NCBI GenBank assembly: GCA_001442985.1
Contig: LDYB01000011.1
Span: 1-40,871, forward strand
DNA from: Armatimonadetes bacterium DC
Lineage (GTDB): Bacteria; Armatimonadota; Fimbriimonadia; Fimbriimonadales; GBS-DC
DNA: 40,871 bases
Direction of reading: 5' to 3'
Shown: one piece after another, positions 1 to 7,849 of the stretch
Layout of the letters: each line of letters begins with the position of its first letter
Position numbering within the stretch: the stretch's first letter is position 1
The notes under the pieces: generated by a model
What the model was told of the DNA's origin: nothing
The model's database searches: none
Seen by the model: the letters and a program-made list of their open reading frames with translations, nothing else
Program-made: the position numbers and the translations under genes

Positions 1-2
1 GT

Positions 3-1340
3 TCGGCGGGGGGCGACCTGAGTGGGAGCTATCCGAACCCGACGGTGGCGCAGTTGCAGGGGCGCGCGGTGTCGTCTACAGCGCCGACAGCGGGTCAGGT
101 GCTGAAGTGGAACGGCAGCGCGTGGGCGCCTGCGAACGACGACATCGGGACGAGCCTCTGGCAGGCGTCGGGAACTAATATCTTTTACACGGCTGGCAGG
201 GTGGGCATCGGCACGAACAGTCCCACCTACGCGCTCGAGGTCAGTGGCGGACTGCTGGTCAACAGCTCTGCAGGGAGCCTGCTGATTGGGTTTCCATCCA
301 GCCCCAACCAGTGGTACTTCAATACCATCGGCGGAGGCGCCAGCCTGCAGCTGTGGGAGAATGCCGCGAATGCCGTCCGAATGTATTTCCGGGCGGGTGG
401 CAATGTCGGCATCGGCACGACCAACCCCGCTGCAAGGCTGGACATCGCAGGCGGCGCGTGGGACACCAGCACCACCGAAGGTGACCTGCGCATCGGCAGC
501 CCCGACTACCGCCTGAAAATAGGCATTGCCACGGGCGGTGGAGGCGCAGGGCACGCCACGATTGCGGCGCAGGGTGGCACGAACCTGCTCTCACTGGGCG
601 CGGGCACCACGCTCGCCACTCAGCGCACGCTCACCATCACTGGCGCGGGCAATGTCGGCATTGGCACGACCAGCCCTGGCGCGAAACTGCATGTCGTAGG
701 GGGCAGCGGCGCTGGTATCCAGAGCGAGAGCACCGGCAACGACGGCGTGGTGGGTGCCAGCTCAGCGGCGAGCCGTTCCGGAGTGTACGCCTACAACAAC
801 AACATTAATGGCTACGGGCTGTTCGCCGCGAACTGGGGCACTGGCTCTGGTCCCAAGTGGGCTGGCTACTTCGTGGGGAATGTGCGAGTGGAGGGCACCG
901 CGCGCGTGAATGTGCTGGAAATCACCGGCGCCGACTTCGCCGAAAAGTTCCCCACTACTGAACCCGTCCAGCCCGGCATGGTCGTGGAGATTGACCCCGA
1001 TCACCCCGGCAACCTTCGCCTCGCGCGCGGTGCCTACAACAAGCGCGTCGCAGGCATCGTCGCAGGCGCGAACGGACTGTCCAGAGGCATCGTGCTGGGC
1101 AATCTGGAAGGCAGCGAGAACCACGCGCCGATTGCCATCAGTGGGCGCGTGTGGGTCTACGCCGACGCCACCGAGCATGCGATTGAACCGGGCGACTTCC
1201 TGACCACAGCGGAGCGCCCCGGCTATGCGATGAAGGCGACCGACCTGCAAAAGGCACAGGGCGCGATTCTGGGCAAGGCGATGACCCGCCTTGAGCAGGG
1301 CAAGACGGGCTTTGTGCTGGTGCTGGTCAATCTGCAGTAA
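3..1340 (+). CDS. GIGTxxP-repeat surface/tail-fibre-like protein (5' partial)
   Basis: The reading frame is open from the first bases of the window, so the gene begins upstream. The first visible residues include a GDLSGSYPNPTV motif, the usual lead-in of tail-fibre-like repeat proteins. Three GIGTxxP repeats (at about residues 54, 122 and 205 counted from the GTG at 45), each followed by a short A-x-L-x-V/I segment, are typical of large bacterial surface or adhesin-like proteins and phage fibres. The last 130 residues form a separate compact domain starting around ADFAEKFPTTEPVQPGMVV, often seen as the C-terminal cap of such proteins. Eight bases separate the stop from the Shine-Dalgarno-led start of a secreted protease, so the two are probably cotranscribed. 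The true function is not recognised; a cell-surface or fibre structural role is inferred. Confidence 0.75.
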   Translation, partial: SAGGDLSGSYPNPTVAQLQGRAVSSTAPTAGQVLKWNGSAWAPANDDIGTSLWQASGTNIFYTAGRVGIGTNSPTYALEVSGGLLVNSSAGSLLIGFPSSPNQWYFNTIGGGASLQLWENAANAVRMYFRAGGNVGIGTTNPAARLDIAGGAWDTSTTEGDLRIGSPDYRLKIGIATGGGGAGHATIAAQGGTNLLSLGAGTTLATQRTLTITGAGNVGIGTTSPGAKLHVVGGSGAGIQSESTGNDGVVGASSAASRSGVYAYNNNINGYGLFAANWGTGSGPKWAGYFVGNVRVEGTARVNVLEITGADFAEKFPTTEPVQPGMVVEIDPDHPGNLRLARGAYNKRVAGIVAGANGLSRGIVLGNLEGSENHAPIAISGRVWVYADATEHAIEPGDFLTTAERPGYAMKATDLQKAQGAILGKAMTRLEQGKTGFVLVLVNLQ

Positions 1341-1353
1341 GGAGGCAAACGCC

Positions 1354-2853
1354 ATGAAAACACCCAGAGGCTTTTGGGCGATTGTGATTCTCAGCACGCT
1401 CTGGCTGGGTGGGCAGTCGCAATCGGCTGCCCCACCCCTCTTTGCGCCAGTGAAGGCGACCGTGCCCCCAGACGCCCCGGCTTTGCGCAACGCGCAAGCC
1501 TACCAGCCGGTGCGCATTCGCTGGCAGGTGGTGCAGAGCCTGCAACCGGGCAGCCGCGTGCTGTTCAACCTGCTGGAAGGGGTCAACCCGATTGGCGTGG
1601 TGGAGCGTGTGGAGCGGCGGGATGAGCAGCGCTACTCCTGCTTCGGACGCCTGGAGGGGCTGGATGGCAGCCACTTTATTCTGGTGGTAGAGGAGGACGC
1701 GCTTGCATTATTCGTTTCCACGCCGATGTACGGGGCGGTGTTTGACCTGCGCTACTACAAAGACGACCTGTATGTGGTAGTGCAGATTGGCGAGGAGCCG
1801 CCCTGCGGGAATCAGGAGAACGAGACGCCACCGCCATTTGATATGACGCCCGAAGACGCCGAGTGGCACGCTCGCTTTGCCAATCAGGATTTTGAGCTGG
1901 CAGGGGGCGATGACTTCGGCACAGCTGCCTGCACCCAGCCGCGAGCCGTGCTGGATATCGCTGTGTACTACACCGTACAGGCGCGTCAGGCGATTGGTGG
2001 GGTCAATCAGATGAACGCGCGCATTCAGCTGTTTATTGACCAGTGCAATCAGGCGTATCAGAACAGTCTGGTGAGCCTGCGAGCGCGTCTGGTACGGCGG
2101 CTGGAAGTGAACTACCCCGGTGAAGGGGACGGAAACAGCATCACGCAGCTGGATCACCTGACCAACCCCAGCGACGGCGTAATGGATGGCATTCACGCCG
2201 ATCGCACCAACTATCGCGCTGATCAGGTTGTTTTGCTGGTGAACGCTTCGGATTACTGCGGGCGTGCTTGGTGTGGGAATGGCAGCGACCCGGAACGCGC
2301 GTTTGGCGTGGTGCGGTACGACTGCACAACCTACACCTTCCCTCACGAGATCGGGCACAACCAGGGTTGCGGGCACGACCGGGAGACAGATGCAGGCTGT
2401 GGCTTCCGTTCGTACGGGTTTGGCTGGCGGTTCTGGGGCAACGATGGTGTGCAGTACCGTACAGTGATGGCGTATGAGCCGGGCACCCGCATTCCCTACT
2501 TCTCGAACCCGGATGTGACCTATCAGGGCGTGGCGACGGGTGTGCCGATAGGACAGCCTAATGAAGCGCATAACGCGATGGTGATTACCGAGACTCGGCG
2601 GTCGCGGGAGACCTTCCGCTTGCTGGACATCTGGGTGGACTTTGGCTACAGTGGAACGGAGGTGGGTACTTTCGCCCAGCCCTTCAACACGGTAGCGGAG
2701 GGAGTAGAGGCGATAACGACCTTTGTGGACACGGCGCTGGTGGAGTTTCCAACGCTCTACATCAAGGCGGGTTCGCGTGCTGAGACTCTCACCATCAGCA
2801 AGCGGATGCGCATCGAGGCGTGCGGTGGGCTGGTGCGCATCGGCGCGCCGTGA
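1354..2853 (+). CDS. Secreted metzincin (M12-like) zinc metalloprotease
   Basis: 499 residues, starting at the ATG with GGAGG 8 bases upstream; an earlier in-frame start would overlap the upstream gene and lacks a ribosome site. The N-terminus is a signal peptide (basic start, hydrophobic stretch IVILSTLWLGG, then SQSAAP). The zinc site HEIGHNQGCGH lies at residues 331-341 and is followed by D. A Met-turn (VMAY, Met372) comes about 30 residues later, together the hallmark of metzincins such as reprolysin/M12 peptidases. The final 80 residues (WVDFGYSGTEVGTFAQPF onwards) resemble the beginning of a right-handed beta-helix passenger of the pectate-lyase type, but the protein stops after one or two turns, so the helix may be truncated. 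It is likely exported and digests extracellular protein. It sits between a surface repeat protein and a dockerin-like protein. Confidence 0.82.
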   Translation: MKTPRGFWAIVILSTLWLGGQSQSAAPPLFAPVKATVPPDAPALRNAQAYQPVRIRWQVVQSLQPGSRVLFNLLEGVNPIGVVERVERRDEQRYSCFGRLEGLDGSHFILVVEEDALALFVSTPMYGAVFDLRYYKDDLYVVVQIGEEPPCGNQENETPPPFDMTPEDAEWHARFANQDFELAGGDDFGTAACTQPRAVLDIAVYYTVQARQAIGGVNQMNARIQLFIDQCNQAYQNSLVSLRARLVRRLEVNYPGEGDGNSITQLDHLTNPSDGVMDGIHADRTNYRADQVVLLVNASDYCGRAWCGNGSDPERAFGVVRYDCTTYTFPHEIGHNQGCGHDRETDAGCGFRSYGFGWRFWGNDGVQYRTVMAYEPGTRIPYFSNPDVTYQGVATGVPIGQPNEAHNAMVITETRRSRETFRLLDIWVDFGYSGTEVGTFAQPFNTVAEGVEAITTFVDTALVEFPTLYIKAGSRAETLTISKRMRIEACGGLVRIGAP

Positions 2854-2863
2854 GACCCTTACC

Positions 2864-2909
2864 CCTCACGCCCTCTCCCCTGCTTGTGGGGGAGAGGGCA
2901 CGGGTGAGA
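2864..2909. repeat. REP-like palindrome
   Basis: Inverted repeat CCCTCTCCCC (2871-2880) / GGGGAGAGGG (2889-2898) with an outer CTCAC/GTGAG pair. It lies just after the protease stop and before the dockerin-like gene. The sequence type (CCTCACnCCCTCTCCC) is a very common dispersed palindrome in bacterial genomes. It could act as a transcription attenuator or mRNA-stabilising hairpin between the two genes. There is no following T-run. Confidence 0.65.
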
Positions 2910-2940
2910 GGACACAACGAAACGATGGAGGAGGACAACG

Positions 2941-3345
2941 ATGAGAACGCTGATGCTGTGTGCGATATTCGCGACGCTGCTGGGCGTCGCCTGCGCCCAG
3001 TCGGGCGGCAACTACGACCTCAGCTGGTGGACGATTGACGGCGGCGGGGTCACCTTCGCCACAGGCGGCACTTTCAACCTCGGCGGTACAATCGGTCAGC
3101 CTGACGCGAGCAGTGCGCTCACAGGGGGCACTTACAGCCTCACGGGGGGCTTCTGGTTCACGCCCGCCTGCATCCCCACGAACGGGGATGTGGACGGCAG
3201 CGGTTGCGTGGACGACGCCGACCTGCTGAATGTGCTGTTCGCGTTTGGCGCGACGGGCGCAAACCCCGCCGATGTGAACTGTGATAACACCGTAGACGAC
3301 GCCGACCTGTTGATTGTGCTGTTCAACTTCGGCAGCGGGTGTTAG
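2941..3345 (+). CDS. Secreted dockerin-type repeat protein
   Basis: 134 residues, start ATG with GGAGGAGG about 7 bases upstream. An N-terminal signal peptide ends near ACAQSGG. The middle (about residues 22-78) is rich in Gly/Thr with the pattern SGGNYDLSWWTIDGGG and GGTYSLTGGFW, a short beta-rich module that often precedes dockerin-like tails. The C-terminus has two EF-hand-like calcium loops, DVDGSGCVDDADLL and DVNCDNTVDDADLL, about 35 residues apart, the layout of a type I dockerin, with a terminal GSGC. In cellulosomal bacteria dockerins bind cohesins; no cohesin is visible here, so the domain may simply anchor or stabilise a surface protein. It is downstream of the protease and on the same strand. 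Confidence 0.75.
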   Translation: MRTLMLCAIFATLLGVACAQSGGNYDLSWWTIDGGGVTFATGGTFNLGGTIGQPDASSALTGGTYSLTGGFWFTPACIPTNGDVDGSGCVDDADLLNVLFAFGATGANPADVNCDNTVDDADLLIVLFNFGSGC

Positions 3346-3485
3346 GGCAGGGCATGGTTCTGGGTGCGAAGCGGCGGGGCGGACAAAGCCAACCCCCACA
3401 ACCTTGACCAGAGCGTGCTGGAAGATATTGACCGCACCGTGCGCTGGGGGCGAGAAATACAAACTCCATGTGCAAAAACTGCAGG

Positions 3486-3491
3486 TATAAT
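3486..3491 (+). promoter_or_regulatory. -10 box TATAAT
   Basis: Perfect TATAAT preceded by GG, 21 bases before the ATG at 3513, which has its own GGAGGTG ribosome site (3501-3507). No -35 match at the usual distance. Confidence 0.6.
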
Positions 3492-3512
3492 ACGCACGCT
3501 GGAGGTGCCAGA

Positions 3513-3566
3513 ATGCGCACAGGAGCGTGGCTCATCGGTTTCTTGCTGAACATGGGAGTATTACGC
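3513..3566 (+). pseudogene. Displaced 5' end (start and signal peptide) of the LolA-TlpA fusion
   Basis: ATG with GGAGGTG upstream and a TATAAT box 21 bases away. It encodes the signal-peptide-like MRTGAWLIGFLLN, but the frame then diverges from the downstream domain. Continuation in this frame (VLRFPDSGQNGAYLRP) looks like non-coding translation. The precise slip site cannot be fixed without a homologue. Confidence 0.5.
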
Positions 3567-3606
3567 TTCCCAGATTCTGGACAAAACGGCGCGTACCTAC
3601 GCCCAG

Positions 3607-4743
3607 ATGCGCTCCCTGCGGGTGGAAAGCCGCTCAACCGCTTCGGGTACATTTCAGAGCCTTCAGGGGGAGATGACCTACACGAACCGCGCGACCCTCC
3701 TGATGATGGTCATGCGTCCCAACAAGGTGCGGATCGACACGCTTCAGACCGATAACCCCACCCTCTCTTCAGGCAAACTCCGCTGCGACGGCGAGGTGCT
3801 GTATATTGAAAGCGCCGCCCTGCGCCAGACCCAATCTCAACCCGCCCCGAAAACCCTCCGCGAAATTTACACCACAGACAACCTGAGTGTGGTAGGGCTG
3901 ATGGTGATCGGACTGGACCCAATACGCCTCTTGATAGACCCCAACTGGCGCACGGTGGCAACTTCGCCCAAACTTATAGGGCGTGAGCGAGTGGGCAACC
4001 GGCAAACCTACAAAGTGCAGGTGCAGCTAAAGGAAGAGTCGCTCAAGGCTTTTGCACAGGGGCAGACCACCCAGACCCTCTGGATTGGCACGAAAGACTC
4101 GCTCATCTGGAAGTCGGAAATCACGATAAACTTTGCGCAAGCAGGCACACGCATGGCGATGCGCCTCACCGAAGTGTTCACGCGCCAGGAGGTGAACCCG
4201 CCCATCAACCCCACCGCCTTCGCCTACCGCTTGCCCGAAGGTTTCAAAATGGTTCAGCAGTTTGAGATGCCCGACTTCACCGAAGAAACGGGCAAGCTCA
4301 AGGGTCAGCCCGCAGGCGATTTCACTCTGAGCGATTTGCAGGGCAAGCCGGTGCGCCTCGCCGACTATAAGGGCAAGGTGGTGGTGCTAAATGTCTTCGC
4401 CCACTGGTGCGGTCCCTGCCGCGCCGAAGCGCCCGAACTGGAAAAAGACCTCTGGCAAGCCTACAAAGACAAAGGCGTGGTGGTGCTGGGCGTGGCGACC
4501 TGGGCGCAGGATAACCCCACCAAGCGCGCTCGGGATTTTGCCAGAGAGTTCAAGCTGACCTTCCCTGTGCTGGTGGACTCTGAGAACAAAGTCGCCGAGC
4601 AGTATCGGGTCAGGGGCGTGCCCACAACTTTCGTGATTGATCAGGAAGGCGTCGTGCGAGAGGTGGTGGTGGGCGCCGATGTGCAGCGGGTCAAAAGGGC
4701 AGTGGAGGCGCTCCTTCAAGGGAGTACCGCAGAGAATAAGTAG
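3607..4743 (+). CDS. LolA/DUF2092-like domain fused to TlpA-type thioredoxin (5' frameshift likely)
   Basis: The frame open here encodes a periplasmic LolA-like/DUF2092-type beta domain (about residues 1-220; RSLRVESRST onward). It is followed by a redoxin domain with WCGPC at 267-271, the cis-Pro motif GVPTTF and the FxxSDLQGKP opening typical of TlpA/ResA. Such proteins are normally secreted. The expected signal peptide is in another frame: a promoter (3486) and ribosome site lead to ATG 3513 encoding MRTGAWLIGFLLN. Around 3550-3565 the sense of the protein switches by +1 to YYASQILDKTARTYAQMRS, which runs into this frame after a TGA at 3547-3549. ATG 3607 has no ribosome site and would lack a signal peptide. 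The gene is therefore either disrupted or carries a sequencing indel. A role in extracytoplasmic thiol-disulfide chemistry is inferred. Confidence 0.7.
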   Translation: MRSLRVESRSTASGTFQSLQGEMTYTNRATLLMMVMRPNKVRIDTLQTDNPTLSSGKLRCDGEVLYIESAALRQTQSQPAPKTLREIYTTDNLSVVGLMVIGLDPIRLLIDPNWRTVATSPKLIGRERVGNRQTYKVQVQLKEESLKAFAQGQTTQTLWIGTKDSLIWKSEITINFAQAGTRMAMRLTEVFTRQEVNPPINPTAFAYRLPEGFKMVQQFEMPDFTEETGKLKGQPAGDFTLSDLQGKPVRLADYKGKVVVLNVFAHWCGPCRAEAPELEKDLWQAYKDKGVVVLGVATWAQDNPTKRARDFAREFKLTFPVLVDSENKVAEQYRVRGVPTTFVIDQEGVVREVVVGADVQRVKRAVEALLQGSTAENK

Positions 4744-4745
4744 CC

Positions 4746-5984
4746 TCAGAAAAAGTCCATCGGGCGCAGACAGGGTTCGCGTGGAGGGAAGAGCGACTCC
4801 AGCAGCCTCAGCGTCTCCTCCGGAATTGCCAGCCTGCGGCGCAGGGCAATCTCGGTGGCAGGCTGGGCGCCAAACACCATCTGCGTGAGCGCCTCTATCG
4901 GCACGCGAACGCTCTCGATAGCCGATTCGGCGCGTGAAACCCGCAGGCGCCCCTCCGACTCGCCCACAACAACGAGTTCGCTCGTATCCCGAAACCGATC
5001 CTGCACCCGCAGACAGAACGGCTGGAAGCCTTCAGGGGCTGGCTGGTCGTGTAGGAGGGTTTCGAGGAGCCTTTGCGTGTCCAGCAGTCGCGCCATAAAG
5101 CCTGCCAGCAGCTCGTAGCGTGCGAGCGGCTCTTCGGGCTGGGAGTGGCGTTCGCTCAGGGGGATAATGCCCAGAGCCTGCAGCTCACTGAGTGTGCCTG
5201 CGAACTCAATCTGGCGCACATGGTCGCCGTTGCGTGCCAGCCAACCCAGCAACGCTCGGCGCGCCCGCTCCGTGCGCCACAAAAACTCGCGTACCCGAAG
5301 CACCCAGCCGCCCTCCAGATAGTCGTGAATGAGATAGCCTTCTATCGCGCCAGCGTGTTCGAAAACCCACTTGTTGCGGAAGTTCCACAGCAGATAGTCC
5401 CAGCGCAGGTCGTCGCGCACCAGCATGCCCGTTTTGCGGGGCGCCAGTTGCCGATGGAGCGCAATGAGCGCCTCATAATCGGCGGACTCGGCGCGTCGCA
5501 CACCCGTGATGAGATAGGCAGGCAATCGGCTCGGCTCAATTCGCAGGCGCGCCAGCGTGCCCACCGTCTCCCAGCCCAGACGGCGATAAAAGTTATGGTC
5601 AAACGCCTGTAGCACCGCCACGGGCACCGCCTGTTCCCTGAGCGTTTCTGCCGCCTGCCTCAACAGATGAGTGGCATAGCCGCGGCGTCGGTAAGCAGGG
5701 TGAGTAGCGACCCCCGCGATCCCCATCAACGGCACGGCACGCTCGCCAATCCACATCTGCAGGGGCACAGCGGTCAGCACGGACACCAGCCTGCGCCGCC
5801 CACTCTCTTCCACCCATAGCCCCCAGCGCTGATTGTGGGGGTAGTAGGGGTCATCGTAAAAGTAAGGGCGCGCTGTCGGCAGATCCACATTAAAACTCTG
5901 GCAGATGATGTGCAGGAACGCCTCTTCCTCTTCGGGTGGGACGAGAGCCACATGCACCGCAGGCTCACGGAAAAGCCATCTCAT
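4746..5984 (-). CDS. GNAT-family N-acetyltransferase, Eis-like
   Basis: 412 residues from the ATG that overlaps the pyrF stop as ATGA. The N-terminal GNAT fold contains the acetyl-CoA loop in GIAGVATHPAYRRRGYATHLL (about residues 90-110), the arrangement typical of the Eis/Acetyltransf_9 family. Around 400 residues is the usual length for Eis-type enzymes: two GNAT-like halves and a C-terminal SCP2-like domain. These enzymes acetylate amines, including lysine side chains and aminoglycosides in some bacteria; the substrate here is unknown. It is the last gene of the tlpA-pyrF-GNAT unit and converges on the LolA-TlpA fusion with a 2-base gap. Confidence 0.82.
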   Translation of the reverse strand: MRWLFREPAVHVALVPPEEEEAFLHIICQSFNVDLPTARPYFYDDPYYPHNQRWGLWVEESGRRRLVSVLTAVPLQMWIGERAVPLMGIAGVATHPAYRRRGYATHLLRQAAETLREQAVPVAVLQAFDHNFYRRLGWETVGTLARLRIEPSRLPAYLITGVRRAESADYEALIALHRQLAPRKTGMLVRDDLRWDYLLWNFRNKWVFEHAGAIEGYLIHDYLEGGWVLRVREFLWRTERARRALLGWLARNGDHVRQIEFAGTLSELQALGIIPLSERHSQPEEPLARYELLAGFMARLLDTQRLLETLLHDQPAPEGFQPFCLRVQDRFRDTSELVVVGESEGRLRVSRAESAIESVRVPIEALTQMVFGAQPATEIALRRRLAIPEETLRLLESLFPPREPCLRPMDFF

Positions 5985-6655
5985 AAACTGGCTCCTGCGC
6001 GGGTCAACGCCCTTCCCATCACCACATAGTCGGCGCCCCACTGGAGTGCCTGCTCCGGGGTCGCCACGCGGCGCTGGTCATCGGGGGCACTCGTGCCTGC
6101 AGGGCGTACCCCCGGCGTCACGATAAGGAAGGGGGGCGGGAAATGCCGTCGGAGCAGCTGGGCTTCATGGGGCGAGGCAATCACGCCGTCCAGACCGCAT
6201 TCATATGCCAGTCGCGCCAGCCGCAGAACCTGCGCTCGGGGCGAGCGCGGTACGCCGACCACCTTCAGCGACTCGGCGTCCATGCTGGTCAGCACCGTAA
6301 CGCCCATAATCAGCGGGCGTGGGCTGAGCGACTGCACTGCCTCCACGCTCGCTCGGAGCATCGCCTCGCCTCCAGATGCATGCACCGTCATCATCCACAC
6401 GCCGAACTGGCTCGCCTGACGGATTGCAAGCCCCACCGCGTGGGGGATGTCGTGGAACTTCATATCCAGAAACAGTCGCTCTGCGCCCTGCGCTCGAAGC
6501 GGCTCCAGCCCCGCCAGCCCATAACGCAACACCAGCCCTGCGCCCACTTTAAAAGCGTGTACCCGTCCGCGATACCGCGCCACCCAGGTACACGCTTCCT
6601 CTATCTCCAGAGTATCTAACGCCAGAATCGTGCGCTGGAGAACCGATTCGTCCAT
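5981..6655 (-). CDS. pyrF: Orotidine 5'-phosphate decarboxylase
   Basis: 224 residues. It catalyses OMP to UMP, the last step of de novo pyrimidine synthesis in the cytoplasm. Diagnostic motifs are ILALD at the start of the barrel and the catalytic FLDMKFHDIP (D64, K66, D69), then MTVHASGG and the phosphate-binding VTPGVRPAG and YVVMGRALT near the end. Length matches the short bacterial PyrF group. The ATG overlaps the tlpA stop by one base (TAATG) and the stop overlaps the GNAT start (ATGA), so translation is coupled. No other pyr gene is in the window. Confidence 0.95.
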   Translation of the reverse strand: MDESVLQRTILALDTLEIEEACTWVARYRGRVHAFKVGAGLVLRYGLAGLEPLRAQGAERLFLDMKFHDIPHAVGLAIRQASQFGVWMMTVHASGGEAMLRASVEAVQSLSPRPLIMGVTVLTSMDAESLKVVGVPRSPRAQVLRLARLAYECGLDGVIASPHEAQLLRRHFPPPFLIVTPGVRPAGTSAPDDQRRVATPEQALQWGADYVVMGRALTRAGASL

Positions 6656-7173
6656 TATCGCCGCGCTGTGTTTTTCGGAAACGCCTCTTTCAGCTTTCGC
6701 TCCAGCTCCTTCTCCACGCCAGGACCGTAGCCGACCTGATTGTGGAAGATTTTGCCCTGCGCGTCAATAATCACGAAGTGGGGAATGCCCCTGACACCGT
6801 ACTTGTGTGCCACTGAGCCGTCGCGATCCAGCAGCACAGGGAAGGTGTAGTTGTTGTTCTCCATGAACGCCCGTACTGTTTCAGGGTCTTCGCGCAGGTT
6901 GACGGTCAGCACATACGCCTGGTCTTTATATCTCTTGGCAAGTTCCTGGGTGTGCGGCAGAGCGCGTCGGCAAGGTCCGCACCATGTCGCCCAGAAATCA
7001 AGCAACACGGGTTTGCCCCTGAGCTTGCTGAGCGTGACGGTTTTGCCATCCAGCGTCTGCAGCTCAAAATCGGGCGCCTGTGTGCCTTTGGGCAAGCCGC
7101 GCTCTTGAAGCGCCAGTGCGCCCACCACGCAACCTATCGCCAGAAGGAACCCAACTGCTTTGGCTATTCTCAT
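6655..7173 (-). CDS. TlpA/ResA-like thiol-disulfide oxidoreductase
   Basis: 172 residues. The N-terminal hydrophobic segment (VGFLLAIGCVVGALAL) is a signal peptide or membrane anchor, so the redox domain is extracytoplasmic. The redoxin fold opens with APDFELQTLDG, has WCGPC at 64-68, and carries the cis-Pro loop RGIPHFVI. The family reduces or isomerises disulfides, for example in cytochrome c maturation, but no cytochrome genes are adjacent. GGAGG precedes the ATG by 5 bases and a TATACT box lies 19 bases upstream. It leads the tlpA-pyrF-GNAT unit. Confidence 0.88.
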   Translation of the reverse strand: MRIAKAVGFLLAIGCVVGALALQERGLPKGTQAPDFELQTLDGKTVTLSKLRGKPVLLDFWATWCGPCRRALPHTQELAKRYKDQAYVLTVNLREDPETVRAFMENNNYTFPVLLDRDGSVAHKYGVRGIPHFVIIDAQGKIFHNQVGYGPGVEKELERKLKEAFPKNTARR

Positions 7174-7192
7174 CGGTGCCTCCTCGGTTCAA

Positions 7193-7198
7193 AGTATA
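7193..7198 (-). promoter_or_regulatory. -10 box TATACT of the tlpA-pyrF-GNAT unit
   Basis: TATACT preceded by GGGG on the minus strand, in the 30-base gap after the O-methyltransferase stop. GGAGG and the tlpA ATG follow. Confidence 0.5.
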
Positions 7199-7203
7199 CC
7201 CCT

Positions 7204-7845
7204 TCAGCGTTCCTTCAAACGCGCCACCAGCACGCCGTCGCGCAGGGGGATGAGACTGCACTCAAAGTCGGGGTCTTCGCTCAGCATCCGATTCAGCGTG
7301 CGGATGGCTTCCGTCTGCGCGGAGTGGTCGTTCGGGTCAAAGATGGCTCCGTGCCAGAGCGTGTTGTCAAAGATTGCCAGCCCACCGGGGCGCAGTTTCG
7401 CCTTAATCAGGGGCACTGAACGGGGATAGTCTTCCTTCTGAATGTCGTTGAAGATGATGTCAAAGGGTCCCTCTGTGCGCTGAAGTTGCTCAATCGCCTC
7501 GCTCACATGGAAGCGCACCAGCGAGTCCAGCCCCAGCTGCGCCAGATAATCGCGTGCTTTCCGGGAGAGTTCCGCGTCCCACACGACATGGTAGACCTCG
7601 CCGCCGCCGTTCGCTTGCACGCCCATCGCGAACCATGCAGTGGAGTAGCCATAGCCGCTGCCCATCTCAAACACGCGCCGCGCCCCGCTGACGCGCGTCA
7701 GCAGATACAGAAACTGCCCCACCACAGGACCCACAATCGGAAAGTTCGTCTGCTGGGCATAAGCCTCCATCGCCTGCATCGCCGCCGGGCGCTCTGGCAC
7801 CAGCGACTCCAGATACGGCATCAGTTGGGGATGATAAAGTTCCAT
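7204..7845 (-). CDS. SAM-dependent O-methyltransferase (family 3 / caffeoyl-CoA type)
   Basis: 213 residues from the ATG that lies 4 bases after the zinc-ribbon gene stop; longer in-frame starts would run deep into that gene. The SAM-binding glycine motif is VFEMGSGYGYSTAWFA. FDIIFNDIQKEDYP supplies the metal/catalytic acidic segment, and LRPGGLAIFDNTLWHG is the post-IV motif characteristic of cation-dependent O-methyltransferases of the CCoAOMT/YrrM group. The protein is cytoplasmic. The substrate (a catechol, RNA wobble base or small metabolite) cannot be told from the sequence. It is probably cotranscribed with the upstream zinc-ribbon protein. Confidence 0.85.
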   Translation of the reverse strand: MELYHPQLMPYLESLVPERPAAMQAMEAYAQQTNFPIVGPVVGQFLYLLTRVSGARRVFEMGSGYGYSTAWFAMGVQANGGGEVYHVVWDAELSRKARDYLAQLGLDSLVRFHVSEAIEQLQRTEGPFDIIFNDIQKEDYPRSVPLIKAKLRPGGLAIFDNTLWHGAIFDPNDHSAQTEAIRTLNRMLSEDPDFECSLIPLRDGVLVARLKER

Positions 7846-7849
7846 CGCC

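Noticed and set aside
762-1490. 242-codon open frame opposite the GIGTxxP protein
   Set aside because: Antisense shadow of a GC-rich gene; no ribosome site and Ala/Arg/His-rich random composition.
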